Source: Bacteroidales bacterium
Lineage (GTDB): Bacteria > Bacteroidota > Bacteroidia > Bacteroidales > VadinHA17
Assembly (NCBI GenBank): GCA_029974835.1
Contig: JARKQN010000084.1
Location: 1 to 42,588, forward strand
DNA: 42,588 nucleotides
Reading direction: 5' to 3'
Shown: piece by piece, positions 7,612 to 17,752 of the stretch
Position numbering within the stretch: the stretch's first letter is position 1
How the letters are laid out: each line of letters opens with the position of its first letter
Position numbers and translations under genes: made by a program
Notes under the pieces: generated by a model
The model's input: the letters and a program-made list of their open reading frames with translations, nothing else
What the model was told of the DNA's origin: nothing
Databases searched by the model: none

Positions 7612-9804
7612 TTACCTTGATCTGCCCATGGTGAACTCCAGTAAACCTCCCTCCATTATTTCATCGTGGGTAATATATGTCCGGTCCAGCACTTTTCCGT
7701 TAAGTCTGACCCGTTTCACATATTTGTTTTCAACGGATGCGCCGGGGGCTTTTACAATGAAGAATTTCCCGGGGCCGACCTTTATTACGGCTTCTCTGAC
7801 AATAGGAGAGCCCAGCTGGTATTTCATATCGGGAGGGAAGACCGGATAGAAACCCATGGCGCTCAGGATATACCATGCAGACATCTGGCCGCAGTCCTCG
7901 TTGCCGATGAGTCCATCCGGGGAGTTTTTATACATGGTTGTCTGTATTATCCTGTTAAGCTCCTGGGTGCGCCAGGGTCTGTCAGCGTAGTTAAAAAGGA
8001 AAGTGGTATGATGGCCGGGCTCATTTCCGTGAGCGTATGCCCCTATCAGTCCGGTTATATCGGCCGAAGCCTCCTCTCCCCTGACTCCTTCGCTGAGGGC
8101 AAACATCTGGTCAAGTTTGTCTGCAAACTTTTCCTTTCCGCCGAGCAGTTCTGTAAGGCCTTCCACGTCGTGTGGCACCAGCCAGAGGTACTGCCAGGCA
8201 TTTCCCTCCGTATAGTCGCTGCCTTCATGTTTTGAATAAAGGGGATCGAATGGCGTTGTCCATTCTCCCGATAATTTTTTACCCCTGAAGAAGCCGGTTT
8301 CGGGATCAAACAGATTACTGTAACTCTGGGACCGTTTATAGAAATATATCGCATCCTCGTGTTTACGGAGCTTTTCAGCAACAAGGGCTACCGCCCTGTC
8401 GTCAACGGCTATCTCGAGCTGCTTTGCAACCGACTGCCGGATTATGTCGGCCGGAATGTACCCGAGGCTGTCGTAGAGCCTCATGCCATCGCGGTCGTAT
8501 AACGATGAAGCCTTAATTGCCTGAAAAGCCACTTCGCGGTCAAAATCGCCGATCTCTTTCATCACAGCTTCCGCAATCACGGATATTGCATGGTTGCCCA
8601 CCATGCAGAATGTTTCGTTACCTTCCAGTTCCCAAACCGGGAGCAGGCCGGTCTGACGATAGTGATCGAGCATCGACTTAACCATATCGTTTACCCTTTC
8701 GCCCTGAATGATTGTGAAGAGAGGATGGAGAGCCCTGTAAGTATCCCATAATGAGAACACTGTATATCTTTTATACCCCTCAGCTTTCTGCACATCTCCC
8801 TTAACACCCTTGAATTCGCCGTTTTCATCTGAGAATAACGACGGAGCAATCATTGTGTGATACAGGGCTGAATAGAATATTTTTTTCTGATCATTGTCGG
8901 GGGATTTGATTGTGATCTTTGACAATTCCTTTTCCCATGCATCGGAGGCCGCAGCCTTAACGGCTCCGAAATCCCATCCGGGTGCAGATGATTCGAGGTT
9001 TGCAATCGCATTCTCAATGCTCACCGACGACAGGGCTGTTTTTACCAGCAATTCTTTTGCTTCGAACCTGAAAATGCCTGCCGATCGCGCCTTCCCTCCT
9101 ATCTCAGTGACACTCCATGATTTTACCGGCTCCGAGAATCTTGTTGCGAAGAATACATGCTGATCCTCTGCCCAGCCCTGTGACAATCTTACCCCGGTCA
9201 CGGTGAAGCTGTCGGCAAGCGAAATCTCCGTTTTGTAGGGTTTGTCCCAGTTAATGGCAAAGCCAAGGTTTATCAGAAGGTTTTTCGGTCCCTCTCCGGG
9301 GAAAACATATTTCTGAAAGCCTGCTCTTTCCGTAACAGTGATTTCAACTTTTATGTCATTGCCGAGTCTGACGGAGTAATAACCCGGTTCGGCATATTCA
9401 TTTGCATGACTGAATTTAGCCGAATATCTTTTAAGAAAGTCACGGTTGCTTTCACCTTTCCGGATTTCGGGTTCGCAGTTTAGCGGCAGAAATGATATAT
9501 CGCACAGATCGCCGATACCCGTACCGGAAAGATGCAGATGGCTGAAACCGGCAATCACCGAATCGGAATAATGATAACCCGAGCACCAGTCCCAGCCCTG
9601 TGTTCCGTTGTCGGGACTGACCTGCACCTGTCCGAAGGGGTATGCCGCACCCGGGAAGGTGTGGCCGTGAAAACCGGTACCGATGAAGGGATCGACCCAG
9701 GCAGTCAGCCGTTCAGTACCCTGAGACGGCAAGCCTGAAGGTCTGTTACAGGCCTGAATCAGCATAAGGGAGATTAGTATTCCTGCAGTCAGATATTTTG
9801 ACAT
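7612..9804 (-). CDS. GH92 family glycoside hydrolase (alpha-mannosidase-like lipoprotein)
   Basis: A 730-residue GH92 protein with a lipoprotein leader (LMLIQAC, Cys19). The N-terminal beta-sandwich begins with VDPFIGTGFHGHTFPGAAYPFG (split by family convention at the GTG) and contains SPDNGTQGWDWCSGYHY. The (alpha/alpha)6 catalytic domain carries YTEGNAWQY with Glu533 as the expected general acid, HGNEPGHHT (592-600) and GNEDCGQMSAW (634-644), which contribute the base and calcium site. Length and motif order are those of complete GH92 enzymes, which are calcium-dependent exo-alpha-mannosidases inverting the anomeric centre. The neighbour 20 bases upstream is a lipoprotein TIM-barrel isomerase-like gene, probably co-transcribed. 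Confidence 0.93.
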   Translation of the reverse strand: MSKYLTAGILISLMLIQACNRPSGLPSQGTERLTAWVDPFIGTGFHGHTFPGAAYPFGQVQVSPDNGTQGWDWCSGYHYSDSVIAGFSHLHLSGTGIGDLCDISFLPLNCEPEIRKGESNRDFLKRYSAKFSHANEYAEPGYYSVRLGNDIKVEITVTERAGFQKYVFPGEGPKNLLINLGFAINWDKPYKTEISLADSFTVTGVRLSQGWAEDQHVFFATRFSEPVKSWSVTEIGGKARSAGIFRFEAKELLVKTALSSVSIENAIANLESSAPGWDFGAVKAAASDAWEKELSKITIKSPDNDQKKIFYSALYHTMIAPSLFSDENGEFKGVKGDVQKAEGYKRYTVFSLWDTYRALHPLFTIIQGERVNDMVKSMLDHYRQTGLLPVWELEGNETFCMVGNHAISVIAEAVMKEIGDFDREVAFQAIKASSLYDRDGMRLYDSLGYIPADIIRQSVAKQLEIAVDDRAVALVAEKLRKHEDAIYFYKRSQSYSNLFDPETGFFRGKKLSGEWTTPFDPLYSKHEGSDYTEGNAWQYLWLVPHDVEGLTELLGGKEKFADKLDQMFALSEGVRGEEASADITGLIGAYAHGNEPGHHTTFLFNYADRPWRTQELNRIIQTTMYKNSPDGLIGNEDCGQMSAWYILSAMGFYPVFPPDMKYQLGSPIVREAVIKVGPGKFFIVKAPGASVENKYVKRVRLNGKVLDRTYITHDEIMEGGLLEFTMGRSR

Positions 9805-9824
9805 TGTGTATTTTTAAAAAGGTT

Positions 9825-10706
9825 TTACAGAGGCATTACAACATAGCCTGCATTATTCAGGAATTCGAGACTCATCCGGCAGCTTGTAAACTGGTCATAA
9901 TTATATTTTTCCACTTCCACAATGCCGTATTTCATACCCGAAACCCCGGCCGATTTCCATATTTTCTCAAAATCCATCTTACCGCTTGCCCCGAGTTCGG
10001 CCTCATCCTTTATGTGCCATAATTCAAACCGTCCGGGATATTTTGCAAAATAATCCACGGGGTCGGCACCGCCTTCGACACACCAGTAAAGATCGAGCTG
10101 GAAAAACACTTTCTCAGGGTCGGTATTCTGAAGCATGAAATCATAGAGGACGACAGTGCTGTCGAAAATTGTCGTAAACTCCCTGCTGTGGTTATGATAG
10201 CCAAACCGTATGCCGGCCTTGTTGCATTTTTCTCCCACTGCGTTGAAGTAGTCGCAATACCTTTTTATTCCTTCAAGGCTTTCGTAGGCATCCCTTCCCA
10301 TCGACGGCTGTACGATATATTTTGCTCCCACTGCCAGATGAGCGGCAATGCAAGTATCCCACCACGCCATGGCAGCATCCCAGTCTTCGGGAGCCGGGGC
10401 CGGACGTCCGGTATGGGAACTGAGAACATTCATGCCGTTTTTAAGGCAAAGCGCCTTAAATTCTTCGGGTGAAAGATTATAGAATTTGCCTCCGGCGTAG
10501 CCTGCCGGTTCCACAAACCTGTAGCCCATTCCGGCCACCTTCCGGATCGACCCGGGTACGTCTTTTTTAATTGAATCGCGGATCGAATAGAGCTGAAGCC
10601 CGATATTCTTTCCTTTTTCCCGTGTTGAACAGGAACTGACCGCAAATGCCATCATCGTTAAGGCAAAGGCAATCAGCGTCAGAGAATTAAATGTTCTTGT
10701 TTTCAT
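9825..10706 (-). CDS. Lipoprotein TIM-barrel sugar isomerase/epimerase-like protein
   Basis: A 293-residue AP-endonuclease-2-like barrel with a lipoprotein leader ending AVSSC (Cys26), so it is exported by Sec rather than Tat. Motifs seen are IGLQLYSIRDSI (beta1), GYRFVEPAGY, GYHNHSREF (metal/active His), FFQLDLYWCVEGG (Asp ligand), LWHIKDEAE (His) and GIVEVEKYN (Glu). It is more distant from the two Tat-exported paralogues in this window than they are from each other. Relatives are annotated as sugar phosphate isomerases, but an exported protein is unlikely to meet phosphorylated sugars, so a free or oxidised sugar is the more likely substrate. It is placed between GH39 (117 bases upstream) and GH92 (20 bases downstream). 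Confidence 0.84.
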   Translation of the reverse strand: MKTRTFNSLTLIAFALTMMAFAVSSCSTREKGKNIGLQLYSIRDSIKKDVPGSIRKVAGMGYRFVEPAGYAGGKFYNLSPEEFKALCLKNGMNVLSSHTGRPAPAPEDWDAAMAWWDTCIAAHLAVGAKYIVQPSMGRDAYESLEGIKRYCDYFNAVGEKCNKAGIRFGYHNHSREFTTIFDSTVVLYDFMLQNTDPEKVFFQLDLYWCVEGGADPVDYFAKYPGRFELWHIKDEAELGASGKMDFEKIWKSAGVSGMKYGIVEVEKYNYDQFTSCRMSLEFLNNAGYVVMPL

Positions 10707-10823
10707 TTTTGATTTTATTGGTTAATATTTAATGTAACATGGTTGTTTTTCAATATAGAACAGGTTTTATGTCCATCCCGGATCATTCATGCAGGGAATT
10801 GTTTTTTCAAATACATACTGTTT

Positions 10824-12503
10824 CTACCATTTTATTTCGAACAGGCTTACGCCCTGGCGCTGAATTGATCCTGACACCAGGACTTTCCCCGATTCGGCTT
10901 TTAATTTCTGTGGTTTTGCGGCAGGCTTTAACGTTGCTGCCTCCTCAAGCATTCTGATTTGCCGGGGAGACGGGTCAGGTGGAGATCCCATTTTCTTCCA
11001 GGCTTCAAAAGAGTTGCCATGTTCACTGTCGATCCTGTACTCCCTCACAGTAACCTTTGCCGAAGGAACCGGTCTAATTAAAATTTCAAAAGGAGTGCCG
11101 GGGGCTTTGACGTCATCATCGTGGTAGTTCCAGATCATTACAAAAGCACTCTTTTCTCTTTTTGAGGCGAGCACTCCGATATCGGGTACATCTCCCCTTA
11201 CACCTGATTCAATAATACTTTCATATCCCGACCCCAGATTTGAATGTGCAGCTACCCTTGTGCCATCCATCATACCGAACATTCTGAATACGTTAAGGAC
11301 CGGTTTACCCACCCCGTTTGTAGACAGGTCTCTGAAACCGTGAAACCATGGCTGGTCTTCAAACTCGAACGACCACGATACAATGCCGGTCAGGTTCACA
11401 TTATGGTGAATTGCCAGGTCGAATATTTTTGCAAAAGAAGAAGCTGTATAAACGGAATACATGGTACCGTTTCTGTATCCGTTCTGAGGGTAGACATCCA
11501 TACCGCAGGCAGCGCATCCTTCGGGATCACATTCGCCTATTATGACCGGCAGCCTGCTGAACCTGGGATGTGAGGCCACAATTTCAAACCCCCTGCTGAC
11601 ATTTCTCAGCTGAACACCCATGTTCATCCTTACGACCCCATCGCGGAAAACAGGTGCTCCTTTGGCATGGAAAGCGACAAAATCGAGAGGAGCTCCCCTG
11701 CCGCCAGTAGCGTAATTTATTCCCGTATCGCAGTGATTCAGAAATTTTTCGAGGAACTGGCCGGCATTCCGGCTTCCCGGGTTTGTCGTATGGGGCCCGC
11801 CGATCCTGGCTGAAGGTAAAGCCCTCTTAACGGCATCGGCTGTGTAATCATACAGTTTGCAGTATTCATCAAATGTTCCTCCCCAGTATTTAATATCGGG
11901 TTCATTCCATAGCTCCCACAGCCATGTTCCGGCTTCCGCCTCACCGTATTTTTCAACAAAATGGGTAACCAGATTATATATAAGTGCGGCCCATTTTCCG
12001 TAATCCTCCGGAGGAAACGACCAGCCTGTGTAAATATCGTCATATGGGTCACCGGGTTTCCAGAAATGTCTGTAAGGCTGCGGCTTTGAAGAAAGCGCTT
12101 CAGGCATAAAGCCAAGTTCGACAAGAGGTTTCATGCCCCGTTCAATCCATGTATCAAATATCCGGTCAATGATCTGCCAGTTGTAAACAGGGTTTCCGTT
12201 TGCATCTTCGGAATAAACGTTTGTTGAACCCCATTTCAGGGCGGGAGTCCCGTCGCCTGACGTCAGAAGATTATGCGTTCGCACATATACAGGCACAGGG
12301 CTTAATGCTGCCAGGTCCGACAGAAGTTTTTTTCCGTCTTTCATATACGTGTAATTGGGTTCGTCGTAACCGAACCATGCCCACGCCCTGCTGAATGACC
12401 CGATCTCTGATGACAAATCAACGGTTATGTCAGCTTTAAGGTTCTGCTGCTGTGCATATACGGAGCTGCATGCCAGCAGGAATAACAGGAAATTAAATCT
12501 CAT
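10824..12503 (-). CDS. GH39 family glycoside hydrolase (beta-xylosidase-like)
   Basis: A 559-residue exported enzyme with a cleavable signal peptide ending near YAQQQ (residue 20). The TIM-barrel shows clan-A features: ELWNEPDIKYWGG with acid/base Glu201, and VIIGECDPEG with nucleophile Glu324. GWSFPPEDY and HTTNPGSRN are also typical of GH39. A small C-terminal beta domain follows (about 430-559). Known GH39 enzymes are retaining beta-xylosidases, alpha-L-iduronidases and a few other exo-acting enzymes; beta-xylosidase is the default guess. It faces a divergent plus-strand gene across 116 bases of AT-rich sequence that should hold both promoters. The nearest match to the family -7 box there (TAATTTTA) is imperfect, so no promoter is called. 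Confidence 0.87.
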   Translation of the reverse strand: MRFNFLLFLLACSSVYAQQQNLKADITVDLSSEIGSFSRAWAWFGYDEPNYTYMKDGKKLLSDLAALSPVPVYVRTHNLLTSGDGTPALKWGSTNVYSEDANGNPVYNWQIIDRIFDTWIERGMKPLVELGFMPEALSSKPQPYRHFWKPGDPYDDIYTGWSFPPEDYGKWAALIYNLVTHFVEKYGEAEAGTWLWELWNEPDIKYWGGTFDEYCKLYDYTADAVKRALPSARIGGPHTTNPGSRNAGQFLEKFLNHCDTGINYATGGRGAPLDFVAFHAKGAPVFRDGVVRMNMGVQLRNVSRGFEIVASHPRFSRLPVIIGECDPEGCAACGMDVYPQNGYRNGTMYSVYTASSFAKIFDLAIHHNVNLTGIVSWSFEFEDQPWFHGFRDLSTNGVGKPVLNVFRMFGMMDGTRVAAHSNLGSGYESIIESGVRGDVPDIGVLASKREKSAFVMIWNYHDDDVKAPGTPFEILIRPVPSAKVTVREYRIDSEHGNSFEAWKKMGSPPDPSPRQIRMLEEAATLKPAAKPQKLKAESGKVLVSGSIQRQGVSLFEIKW

Positions 12504-12619
12504 ATATTAAATTCCGCAACAGTTGCCCGAAAAGTAATATTTTATAAATGATTTCTATAAAATTTGCGGAATAAAAAAAAGTAATTTTACCATATTCTAA
12601 TTTTAAACATTTTAAAAAA

Positions 12620-13120
12620 ATGAAATCAACCGGATTATTTTTAAGCTTAGTGGCTGCATTTTTGCTGCTGGCAGGCGTTCAGGGCAATGCACAGGGAGTA
12701 AACTTTTCAGGCACATGGACCTTCAATGAATCCAAGAGTCCGGCCTCTGAAGGAGGATTCAGGTTTGCCCCGTCAAAACTTGTTGTAACTCAAAGCGGCA
12801 ATGATCTTACAGTTCAGAGGACATCTCCGGGCATGGACGGGGAAATGACCACAACCGACAAGTTTACCCTCGACGGCAAGGAGTGCATAAACACCATGTT
12901 TGGTGACAACAAGCGGAAAACTGTTGTGAAATGGTCGCCCGATTCCAAAACCCTAATATTCAGCCACTCAATGTCGTTTGAAATGGACGGTCAGTCGATG
13001 CAGTTCAACTCAACGGAAAACTGGAAGCTTAATGAAGCTGACAAGACTCTCTCGGTTGAAACCATTATGACAACTCCTAACGGAGAGATGAAGACCACCA
13101 ACGTTTACGACAAGAAATAG
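12620..13120 (+). CDS. Small exported beta-rich protein, lipocalin-like (function unknown)
   Basis: A 166-residue protein with a Sec signal peptide ending near GNAQG (residue 25). The mature part alternates short strands: NFSGTWTFNESKS, KLVVTQSGNDLTVQR, KFTLDGKE, KTVVKWSPDSKTLIFSHS, STENWKLNEADKTLSVE. It begins with the GTW motif seen in lipocalin-like and related small beta-barrel proteins of environmental bacteria. No catalytic residues are apparent. It is transcribed alone between two oppositely oriented glycosidase genes, and its end converges on the GH2 gene with a 12-base gap. A role in binding a small hydrophobic or sugar ligand is only a guess. Confidence 0.72.
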   Translation: MKSTGLFLSLVAAFLLLAGVQGNAQGVNFSGTWTFNESKSPASEGGFRFAPSKLVVTQSGNDLTVQRTSPGMDGEMTTTDKFTLDGKECINTMFGDNKRKTVVKWSPDSKTLIFSHSMSFEMDGQSMQFNSTENWKLNEADKTLSVETIMTTPNGEMKTTNVYDKK

Positions 13121-13132
13121 AACAGGTTCAAA

Positions 13133-15577
13133 TTATTTAACCACATCAATTGTGAAGGTGAGGCTGTTCAGTCCTTCACCTGATATTTTAACGCTGGCTT
13201 TCCCCGGGGTATCGAGGGATTGCAGGTAGATAAGAAGCTTTCCGTGGTAGGACTTCTGCCTGTTATCCTTATAATCTTCGGTATTCCGGGGATTGGCATC
13301 TTCCATTCCAAGGAGGCGGAGAGGGCCCGAAATTTCGCAGGATATTTCATTGGCGGCATCGTAAACGGGGTTGCCGTTTTTATCAACCACAGTCACATAT
13401 ATCCTTGATAAATCGGTGCGATCGGCCTTTATGACCATAGCATCGCACATAGCCTTAATTGCGGCAGGCTCAGACCACGATCTGAGAATGCTTTCGGCGA
13501 GTATCACGCCTCCCTTGCGCCCGACAGCTTTCAGCTCGCCTGCTTCGTACGGAACATCCCAGGAGATTGTCCGGTTCGTGAAATCTTTCAGATATTTTGT
13601 ACCCAGAGAGTTGCCGTTTAAAAATAGTTCAACCTCATCGCAGTTTGTGAATGCGTTAACACTGATCATCTGTCCTTCATTGTATTTCCATACCGGTTCG
13701 ACCCGTTTGTGAGCCCATATATTTGATGTTTCAGGGCCTGTCGCTCTTGAGGTTGTGCCGATCCACACCATTGGTTTGCTGCTCCAGAGACTCTGACGGA
13801 AGAAGAACTCAGGCTTCCTGTTTCCCGCAAGGTCAATAAGACCTGAAGTGCTGTGCCTGGAGGGATATTGCCCCGCCTCGCCAAGGTATTCTATACCTGT
13901 CCACAGGAACTGGCCGGCCACATAGTCGTTTTCAACGACAGCATTCCACGCCTCGAGGCTCATCCCGTTTTCGCTGCCGTAGAGAGGCCGTGCGGGATAC
14001 TTTTCGTGGTCGCCGGCATATCTGAACTCCTGGTAATTGTATCCCGCCACATCAAGGGCGGCGGCATACCCGGTTTCGTTAGACATCAGGGCTGAGGCAA
14101 GCCCTGCAGTTACAGGCCTAGAGGCATCATATTTCCTGACTGTTGAAACAAGCAGCCTTGCAATCTCGCCGAGACGGTTACCATCGGGAAGCGAAGGATC
14201 ATATTTTGCAGATGTCTGCGGATTGGCTTCGGTGCCGAGAACCGGGTGAGAATAGGGATCGTTGGGATAGTCTATTTCGTTTCCGATGCTCCACATGATT
14301 ACCGATGGATGATTCCTGTCGCGGAGGATAAAACCGGTAAGATCCTTTACGGCCCATTCATTAAAATATTCTGCATATCCATACTTTGAGGGAGTACCGC
14401 GGTTCCATCCTTCAACCCATTTCTTCTTAGGCAGTTCCCATTCATCGAAAGCCTCATTTATCACAAGGAATCCGAGACTGTCGCAAAGGTCAAGAAAATC
14501 GGGAGAATACGGATTATGGCTGGTTCTGATTGCATTGCACCCCAATTCCTTTAATAATAAAAGCCTTCTTTCGGTTTCCCGGCGCGGAACTGCAGCACCA
14601 AGAGCCCCGGCATCATGATGGAGGCAGACTCCCTTTAACTTCATTGCCCGGCCATTGAGACTGAATCCCTTTTCGGGGTCAAACCTGAAATATCTTATTC
14701 CTGCCATTGTGGTCACTTCATCATGGAATCCCCTTCCGCTTACTGTTGTTACCAGCCTGTACAGGAAAGGATTATCAATATCCCACAACTGAGGCTTTTC
14801 TATTTCAATCTTCTGGCTGACAACACTTTCCATTCCTGCACCCGTTGATTGCCTTGATGATGAAGTGCCGACAAGTTTATTGCCTTCATAAAGTCTGTTG
14901 GTTACCTCAAAGTCCGTCTTCCTGTCTTTGCCTTTATTCACAACCTTCACCTCAATATTCATTTCAGCTTTATCGTCCGAAACAACCGGTGTTGTGTAAA
15001 AAACACCCCATATTTCAGCATGCAAATCGGGAACATGTATCAGTTTAACATTCCTGTATATACCCGAGCCGGTATACCAGCGGGAGTCGGCGAATTTTGA
15101 ATGATCCGCCCTTACAGCAACGACGTTCGTTTTTTTGCTGATCAGATATGGTGTAATGTCGTAATAAAAGGAGATATAACCGTTCGGCCTTTTGCCAAGG
15201 CTGGTCCCGTTAATCCACACTTCACTGTTGTTGTAAACACCTTCAAAAAGGATGAATGTCCTGCCTTTTTTCCATGCGGCCGGTATCGTGAAGCTCTTCC
15301 GGTACCATGCTATGCCTCCGGGAAGATATCCGGTTCCGCTGGCCCATTGCGCATTGAAGGGCCCTTCTATGCTCCAGTCGTGAGGGAGGTCAACGGTTCT
15401 CCATCCTGAATCGTCGAAAGCGGGCGACTCCCACCCCGGCTTATCACCCCTGAAAAACTGCCATCCGAAGTTGAAATTGAGTTCACTTCTGACAGTGCCC
15501 TGCGACAAGGCAGATATCCCTGATGTCATTAATATAAGTGTAATAACAACACTATTTATTTTGCTTTTTATAGTCAT
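13133..15577 (-). CDS. GH2 family glycoside hydrolase (beta-galactosidase-like)
   Basis: An 814-residue exported GH2 enzyme with a signal peptide ending near SALSQG (residue 27). Domains in order are: jelly-roll sugar-binding domain (about 30-190, with WRTVDLPHDWSIEG and WYRKSF), immunoglobulin-like domain (about 195-300), TIM-barrel (about 305-600) and further C-terminal beta domains of the kind found in Bacteroidota GH2 proteins (about 615-814). The signature RTSHNPYSP is at 351-359, acid/base Glu434 sits in SIGNEID, and nucleophile Glu536 in LYGSENG. Both catalytic residues are present. Beta-galactosidase is most likely; beta-glucuronidase or beta-mannosidase cannot be excluded. It stands alone with 175 bases upstream before a divergent plus-strand gene. 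Confidence 0.92.
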   Translation of the reverse strand: MTIKSKINSVVITLILMTSGISALSQGTVRSELNFNFGWQFFRGDKPGWESPAFDDSGWRTVDLPHDWSIEGPFNAQWASGTGYLPGGIAWYRKSFTIPAAWKKGRTFILFEGVYNNSEVWINGTSLGKRPNGYISFYYDITPYLISKKTNVVAVRADHSKFADSRWYTGSGIYRNVKLIHVPDLHAEIWGVFYTTPVVSDDKAEMNIEVKVVNKGKDRKTDFEVTNRLYEGNKLVGTSSSRQSTGAGMESVVSQKIEIEKPQLWDIDNPFLYRLVTTVSGRGFHDEVTTMAGIRYFRFDPEKGFSLNGRAMKLKGVCLHHDAGALGAAVPRRETERRLLLLKELGCNAIRTSHNPYSPDFLDLCDSLGFLVINEAFDEWELPKKKWVEGWNRGTPSKYGYAEYFNEWAVKDLTGFILRDRNHPSVIMWSIGNEIDYPNDPYSHPVLGTEANPQTSAKYDPSLPDGNRLGEIARLLVSTVRKYDASRPVTAGLASALMSNETGYAAALDVAGYNYQEFRYAGDHEKYPARPLYGSENGMSLEAWNAVVENDYVAGQFLWTGIEYLGEAGQYPSRHSTSGLIDLAGNRKPEFFFRQSLWSSKPMVWIGTTSRATGPETSNIWAHKRVEPVWKYNEGQMISVNAFTNCDEVELFLNGNSLGTKYLKDFTNRTISWDVPYEAGELKAVGRKGGVILAESILRSWSEPAAIKAMCDAMVIKADRTDLSRIYVTVVDKNGNPVYDAANEISCEISGPLRLLGMEDANPRNTEDYKDNRQKSYHGKLLIYLQSLDTPGKASVKISGEGLNSLTFTIDVVK

Positions 15578-15752
15578 AATGCCAGGGTGTTTTAATAATG
15601 GACTAAATTAAAAAATTCCTTCAACAGAGGGGAAGAGAAATATAAAACTTGTATTTTTAAATCTGATTTAAAAGCAACGAGTGCCCTGAAACGGTCCGGA
15701 AAATTACCATACATTGTCATATAATCTATAAACCGTAGTAAATCAATAAATT

Positions 15753-16487
15753 ATGAGAAAGCTCTTTGCAATAGCAGCATTGCTGATAATCGGGTCAGAT
15801 CTCTTTTCCCAGGTTCAGATGAAGCCCGAAGAAACAGAAGACTGGTCGAGAAAGCCGGAGATGGTCACTCCGGGAGGGTGCAACATGCCTCCTTCCGACG
15901 CCATAATACTTTACCGTTCGGCCGGGGATGCAGAGAAATGGTCGGATTCAAAGGGGAATCCCATAAAATGGAAAACAGAGGATTCTCTTACCGTTACGCC
16001 GAGAGGCGGGGTAATTCAGACGAGGCAATCATTTGGTGACTGTCAGCTGCATGTTGAATGGAGGACACCCTCCGAAGTTTCCGGATCGGGCCAGGGCCGC
16101 GGAAACAGCGGCGTGTTTCTTATGGGTCTTTACGAAGTCCAGGTGCTCGATTCATGGGAAAATGAGACGTACTATAACGGCCAGGCCGGATCGATCTATA
16201 AGCAGCATATACCCCTTGTCAATGCCAGCACCCCTCCTGGAACATGGCAGACTTTTGATATTGTTTTCACCGCTCCCAGGTTCAACGAAGACAAGTCTCT
16301 TAAAACACCAGGCTATATAACGGTATTCCATAACGGCGTGCTTATCCAGAATCATGTTGAACTGAAGGGCCCGACAGTATTCATCGGAAAACCTGAATAC
16401 AAATATCATGAACCGAAGCTGCCGCTGACGCTGCAGGACCACACTAACCCTGTATCTTTCAGAAATATCTGGATCAGAGAGCTATAA
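15753..16487 (+). CDS. Exported DUF1080 / 3-keto-disaccharide hydrolase family protein
   Basis: A 244-residue protein with a Sec leader ending near LFSQ (residue 19) and a single concanavalin-like beta-sandwich domain (PF06439 type). Typical motifs are DAIILYRSAGDAEKWSD, WKTEDSLTVTPRGGVIQTR, FGDCQLHVEWRTP, GNSGVFLMGLYEVQVLDS, PPGTWQTFDIVFTAPRF and FHNGVLIQNHVEL. Members of this family have been shown to cleave 3-keto-glycosides, by hydrolysis or beta-elimination, after a partner Gfo/Idh/MocA enzyme has oxidised C3. Here it heads a plus-strand series with a TIM-barrel protein, a Gfo/Idh/MocA dehydrogenase and a second, Tat-exported TIM-barrel protein, which is the partner set expected. A 216-base gap follows before the next gene, with several CCGGC repeats but no clear terminator. 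Confidence 0.88.
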   Translation: MRKLFAIAALLIIGSDLFSQVQMKPEETEDWSRKPEMVTPGGCNMPPSDAIILYRSAGDAEKWSDSKGNPIKWKTEDSLTVTPRGGVIQTRQSFGDCQLHVEWRTPSEVSGSGQGRGNSGVFLMGLYEVQVLDSWENETYYNGQAGSIYKQHIPLVNASTPPGTWQTFDIVFTAPRFNEDKSLKTPGYITVFHNGVLIQNHVELKGPTVFIGKPEYKYHEPKLPLTLQDHTNPVSFRNIWIREL

Positions 16488-16703
16488 AGGCCGGTATGCA
16501 GATACAGAAAAGGAAGGAAATTGAAAATAAAAAACCGGCAGAGGGATGTGAATATAAACCGGCGGACCTGAAATATGGGAATGCCTGCCGGCCCTGAAAC
16601 GATGGCGGATTACTTTTTACAGCAGTTAATAAACGCGGGTTTATAAAAAAGACTGAATTTATCAACCGGATACAGATAACTTACAAACCTAAAAACCATA
16701 AAG

Positions 16704-17699
16704 ATGAACAGACCTGTTACATTATTCACCGGCCAGTGGGCCGATCTTAAGCTTGAGGAGCTTTGTAAAAAAGCCAGGGATTTCGGTTATGACGGACTGG
16801 AGCTTGCATGCTGGGGCGACCATTTCGAGGTAAACAAGGCTGATGCCGCCTATTGCAAGGCAAAGAAAGACCTGCTGGCGAAATACGGCCTGAAGGTTTA
16901 CGCCATTTCAAACCACCTCGTGGGTCAGGCTGTATGCGACAGGATTGACCAGAGGCATAAAAGCATTCTGCCTGATTACATATGGGCTGACGGCTACCCG
17001 GAAAAGGTAAACCAGAGAGCCGCTCAGGAGATGATTAAGACGGCTGAAGCTGCTGCACGCCTCGGAGTGGAAGTGGTCAACGGATTCACGGGAAGCTCCA
17101 TCTGGCATCTGATCTATTCGTTCCCTCCTGTCACCCAGGCAATGATTGACGAAGGCTATGCCGACTTTGCCGCGAAATGGATTCCCATTCTCGACAGGTT
17201 TAAACAGCTCGGCGTGAAATTCGCCCTTGAAGCTCATCCAACCGAAATAGCGTTTGACATACCCTCGGCGGAAAGAGCCCTTAAGGCAATTAACAATCAC
17301 CCTGCATTTGGATTCAACTTCGACCCGTCCCATTTCGGGTACCAGGGAGTCGACTACGTCAAATTCATTTTCACCTTTGCCGACAGGATTTTCCATTCCC
17401 ACATGAAAGATGTTTACTGGTCGGATGTGCCTGTGGATGCCGGAGTTTTCGGAGGGCATACCGACTTCGGTTCCAAAGGCAGATACTGGGATTTCAGGAG
17501 TCTCGGCAGAGGCAAAATCAATTTTGAGGAGGTGATAAGGGCACTTAACAGGATTGGTTACAAAGGTCCTCTTTCGGTGGAATGGGAAGACAGCGGGATG
17601 GACAGGGAATTCGGGGCAAAAGAGGCCGCCGCTTTCGTCAGGAAGATGGACTTCCCTCCGTCGGCGGTTGCTTTCGACGCAGCATTCGAAAAGAAATAG
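16704..17699 (+). CDS. Cytoplasmic TIM-barrel sugar isomerase/epimerase-like protein
   Basis: A 331-residue AP-endonuclease-2/xylose-isomerase-like enzyme with no export signal: the barrel starts at once with [20 protein letters not shown]. The likely metal ligands are Glu176 (ALEAHPTE), Asp207 (NFDPSHFG), His233 (HSHMKDVYW) and Glu293 or Glu295 (SVEWEDSG). It belongs to a well-conserved group repeatedly found beside Gfo/Idh/MocA dehydrogenases, and such a gene follows 53 bases downstream. By comparison with E. coli YcjR, which epimerises 3-keto sugars next to Gfo/Idh dehydrogenases, a keto-sugar epimerase, isomerase or hydratase is likely. Phosphorylated sugars are not required. Confidence 0.87.
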   Translation: MNRPVTLFTGQWADLKLEELCKKARDFGYDGLELACWGDHFEVNKADAAYCKAKKDLLAKYGLKVYAISNHLVGQAVCDRIDQRHKSILPDYIWADGYPEKVNQRAAQEMIKTAEAAARLGVEVVNGFTGSSIWHLIYSFPPVTQAMIDEGYADFAAKWIPILDRFKQLGVKFALEAHPTEIAFDIPSAERALKAINNHPAFGFNFDPSHFGYQGVDYVKFIFTFADRIFHSHMKDVYWSDVPVDAGVFGGHTDFGSKGRYWDFRSLGRGKINFEEVIRALNRIGYKGPLSVEWEDSGMDREFGAKEAAAFVRKMDFPPSAVAFDAAFEKK

Positions 17700-17752
17700 T
17701 ACCGGAGACCGGCATAAAACATCAATGTAAAACCTGAAGAAATTAAAAAGAT

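Noticed and set aside
11480-11560. Cys-rich EGCAACG stretch after the GH39 nucleophile as a special metal site
   Set aside because: It appears to be an ordinary loop of this GH39 subgroup, and nothing else supports metal binding.
12504-12619. Possible promoter TTTG ... TAATTTTA in the divergent gap before the lipocalin-like gene
   Set aside because: The -7 box has a mismatch and the spacing of 15 bases is too short for the usual consensus.
16489-16603. Repeated CCGGC/GCCGG words in the 216-base gap after the DUF1080 gene
   Set aside because: They could form several weak hairpins, but none has a long stem followed by a T run; neither a terminator nor a repeat family can be supported.
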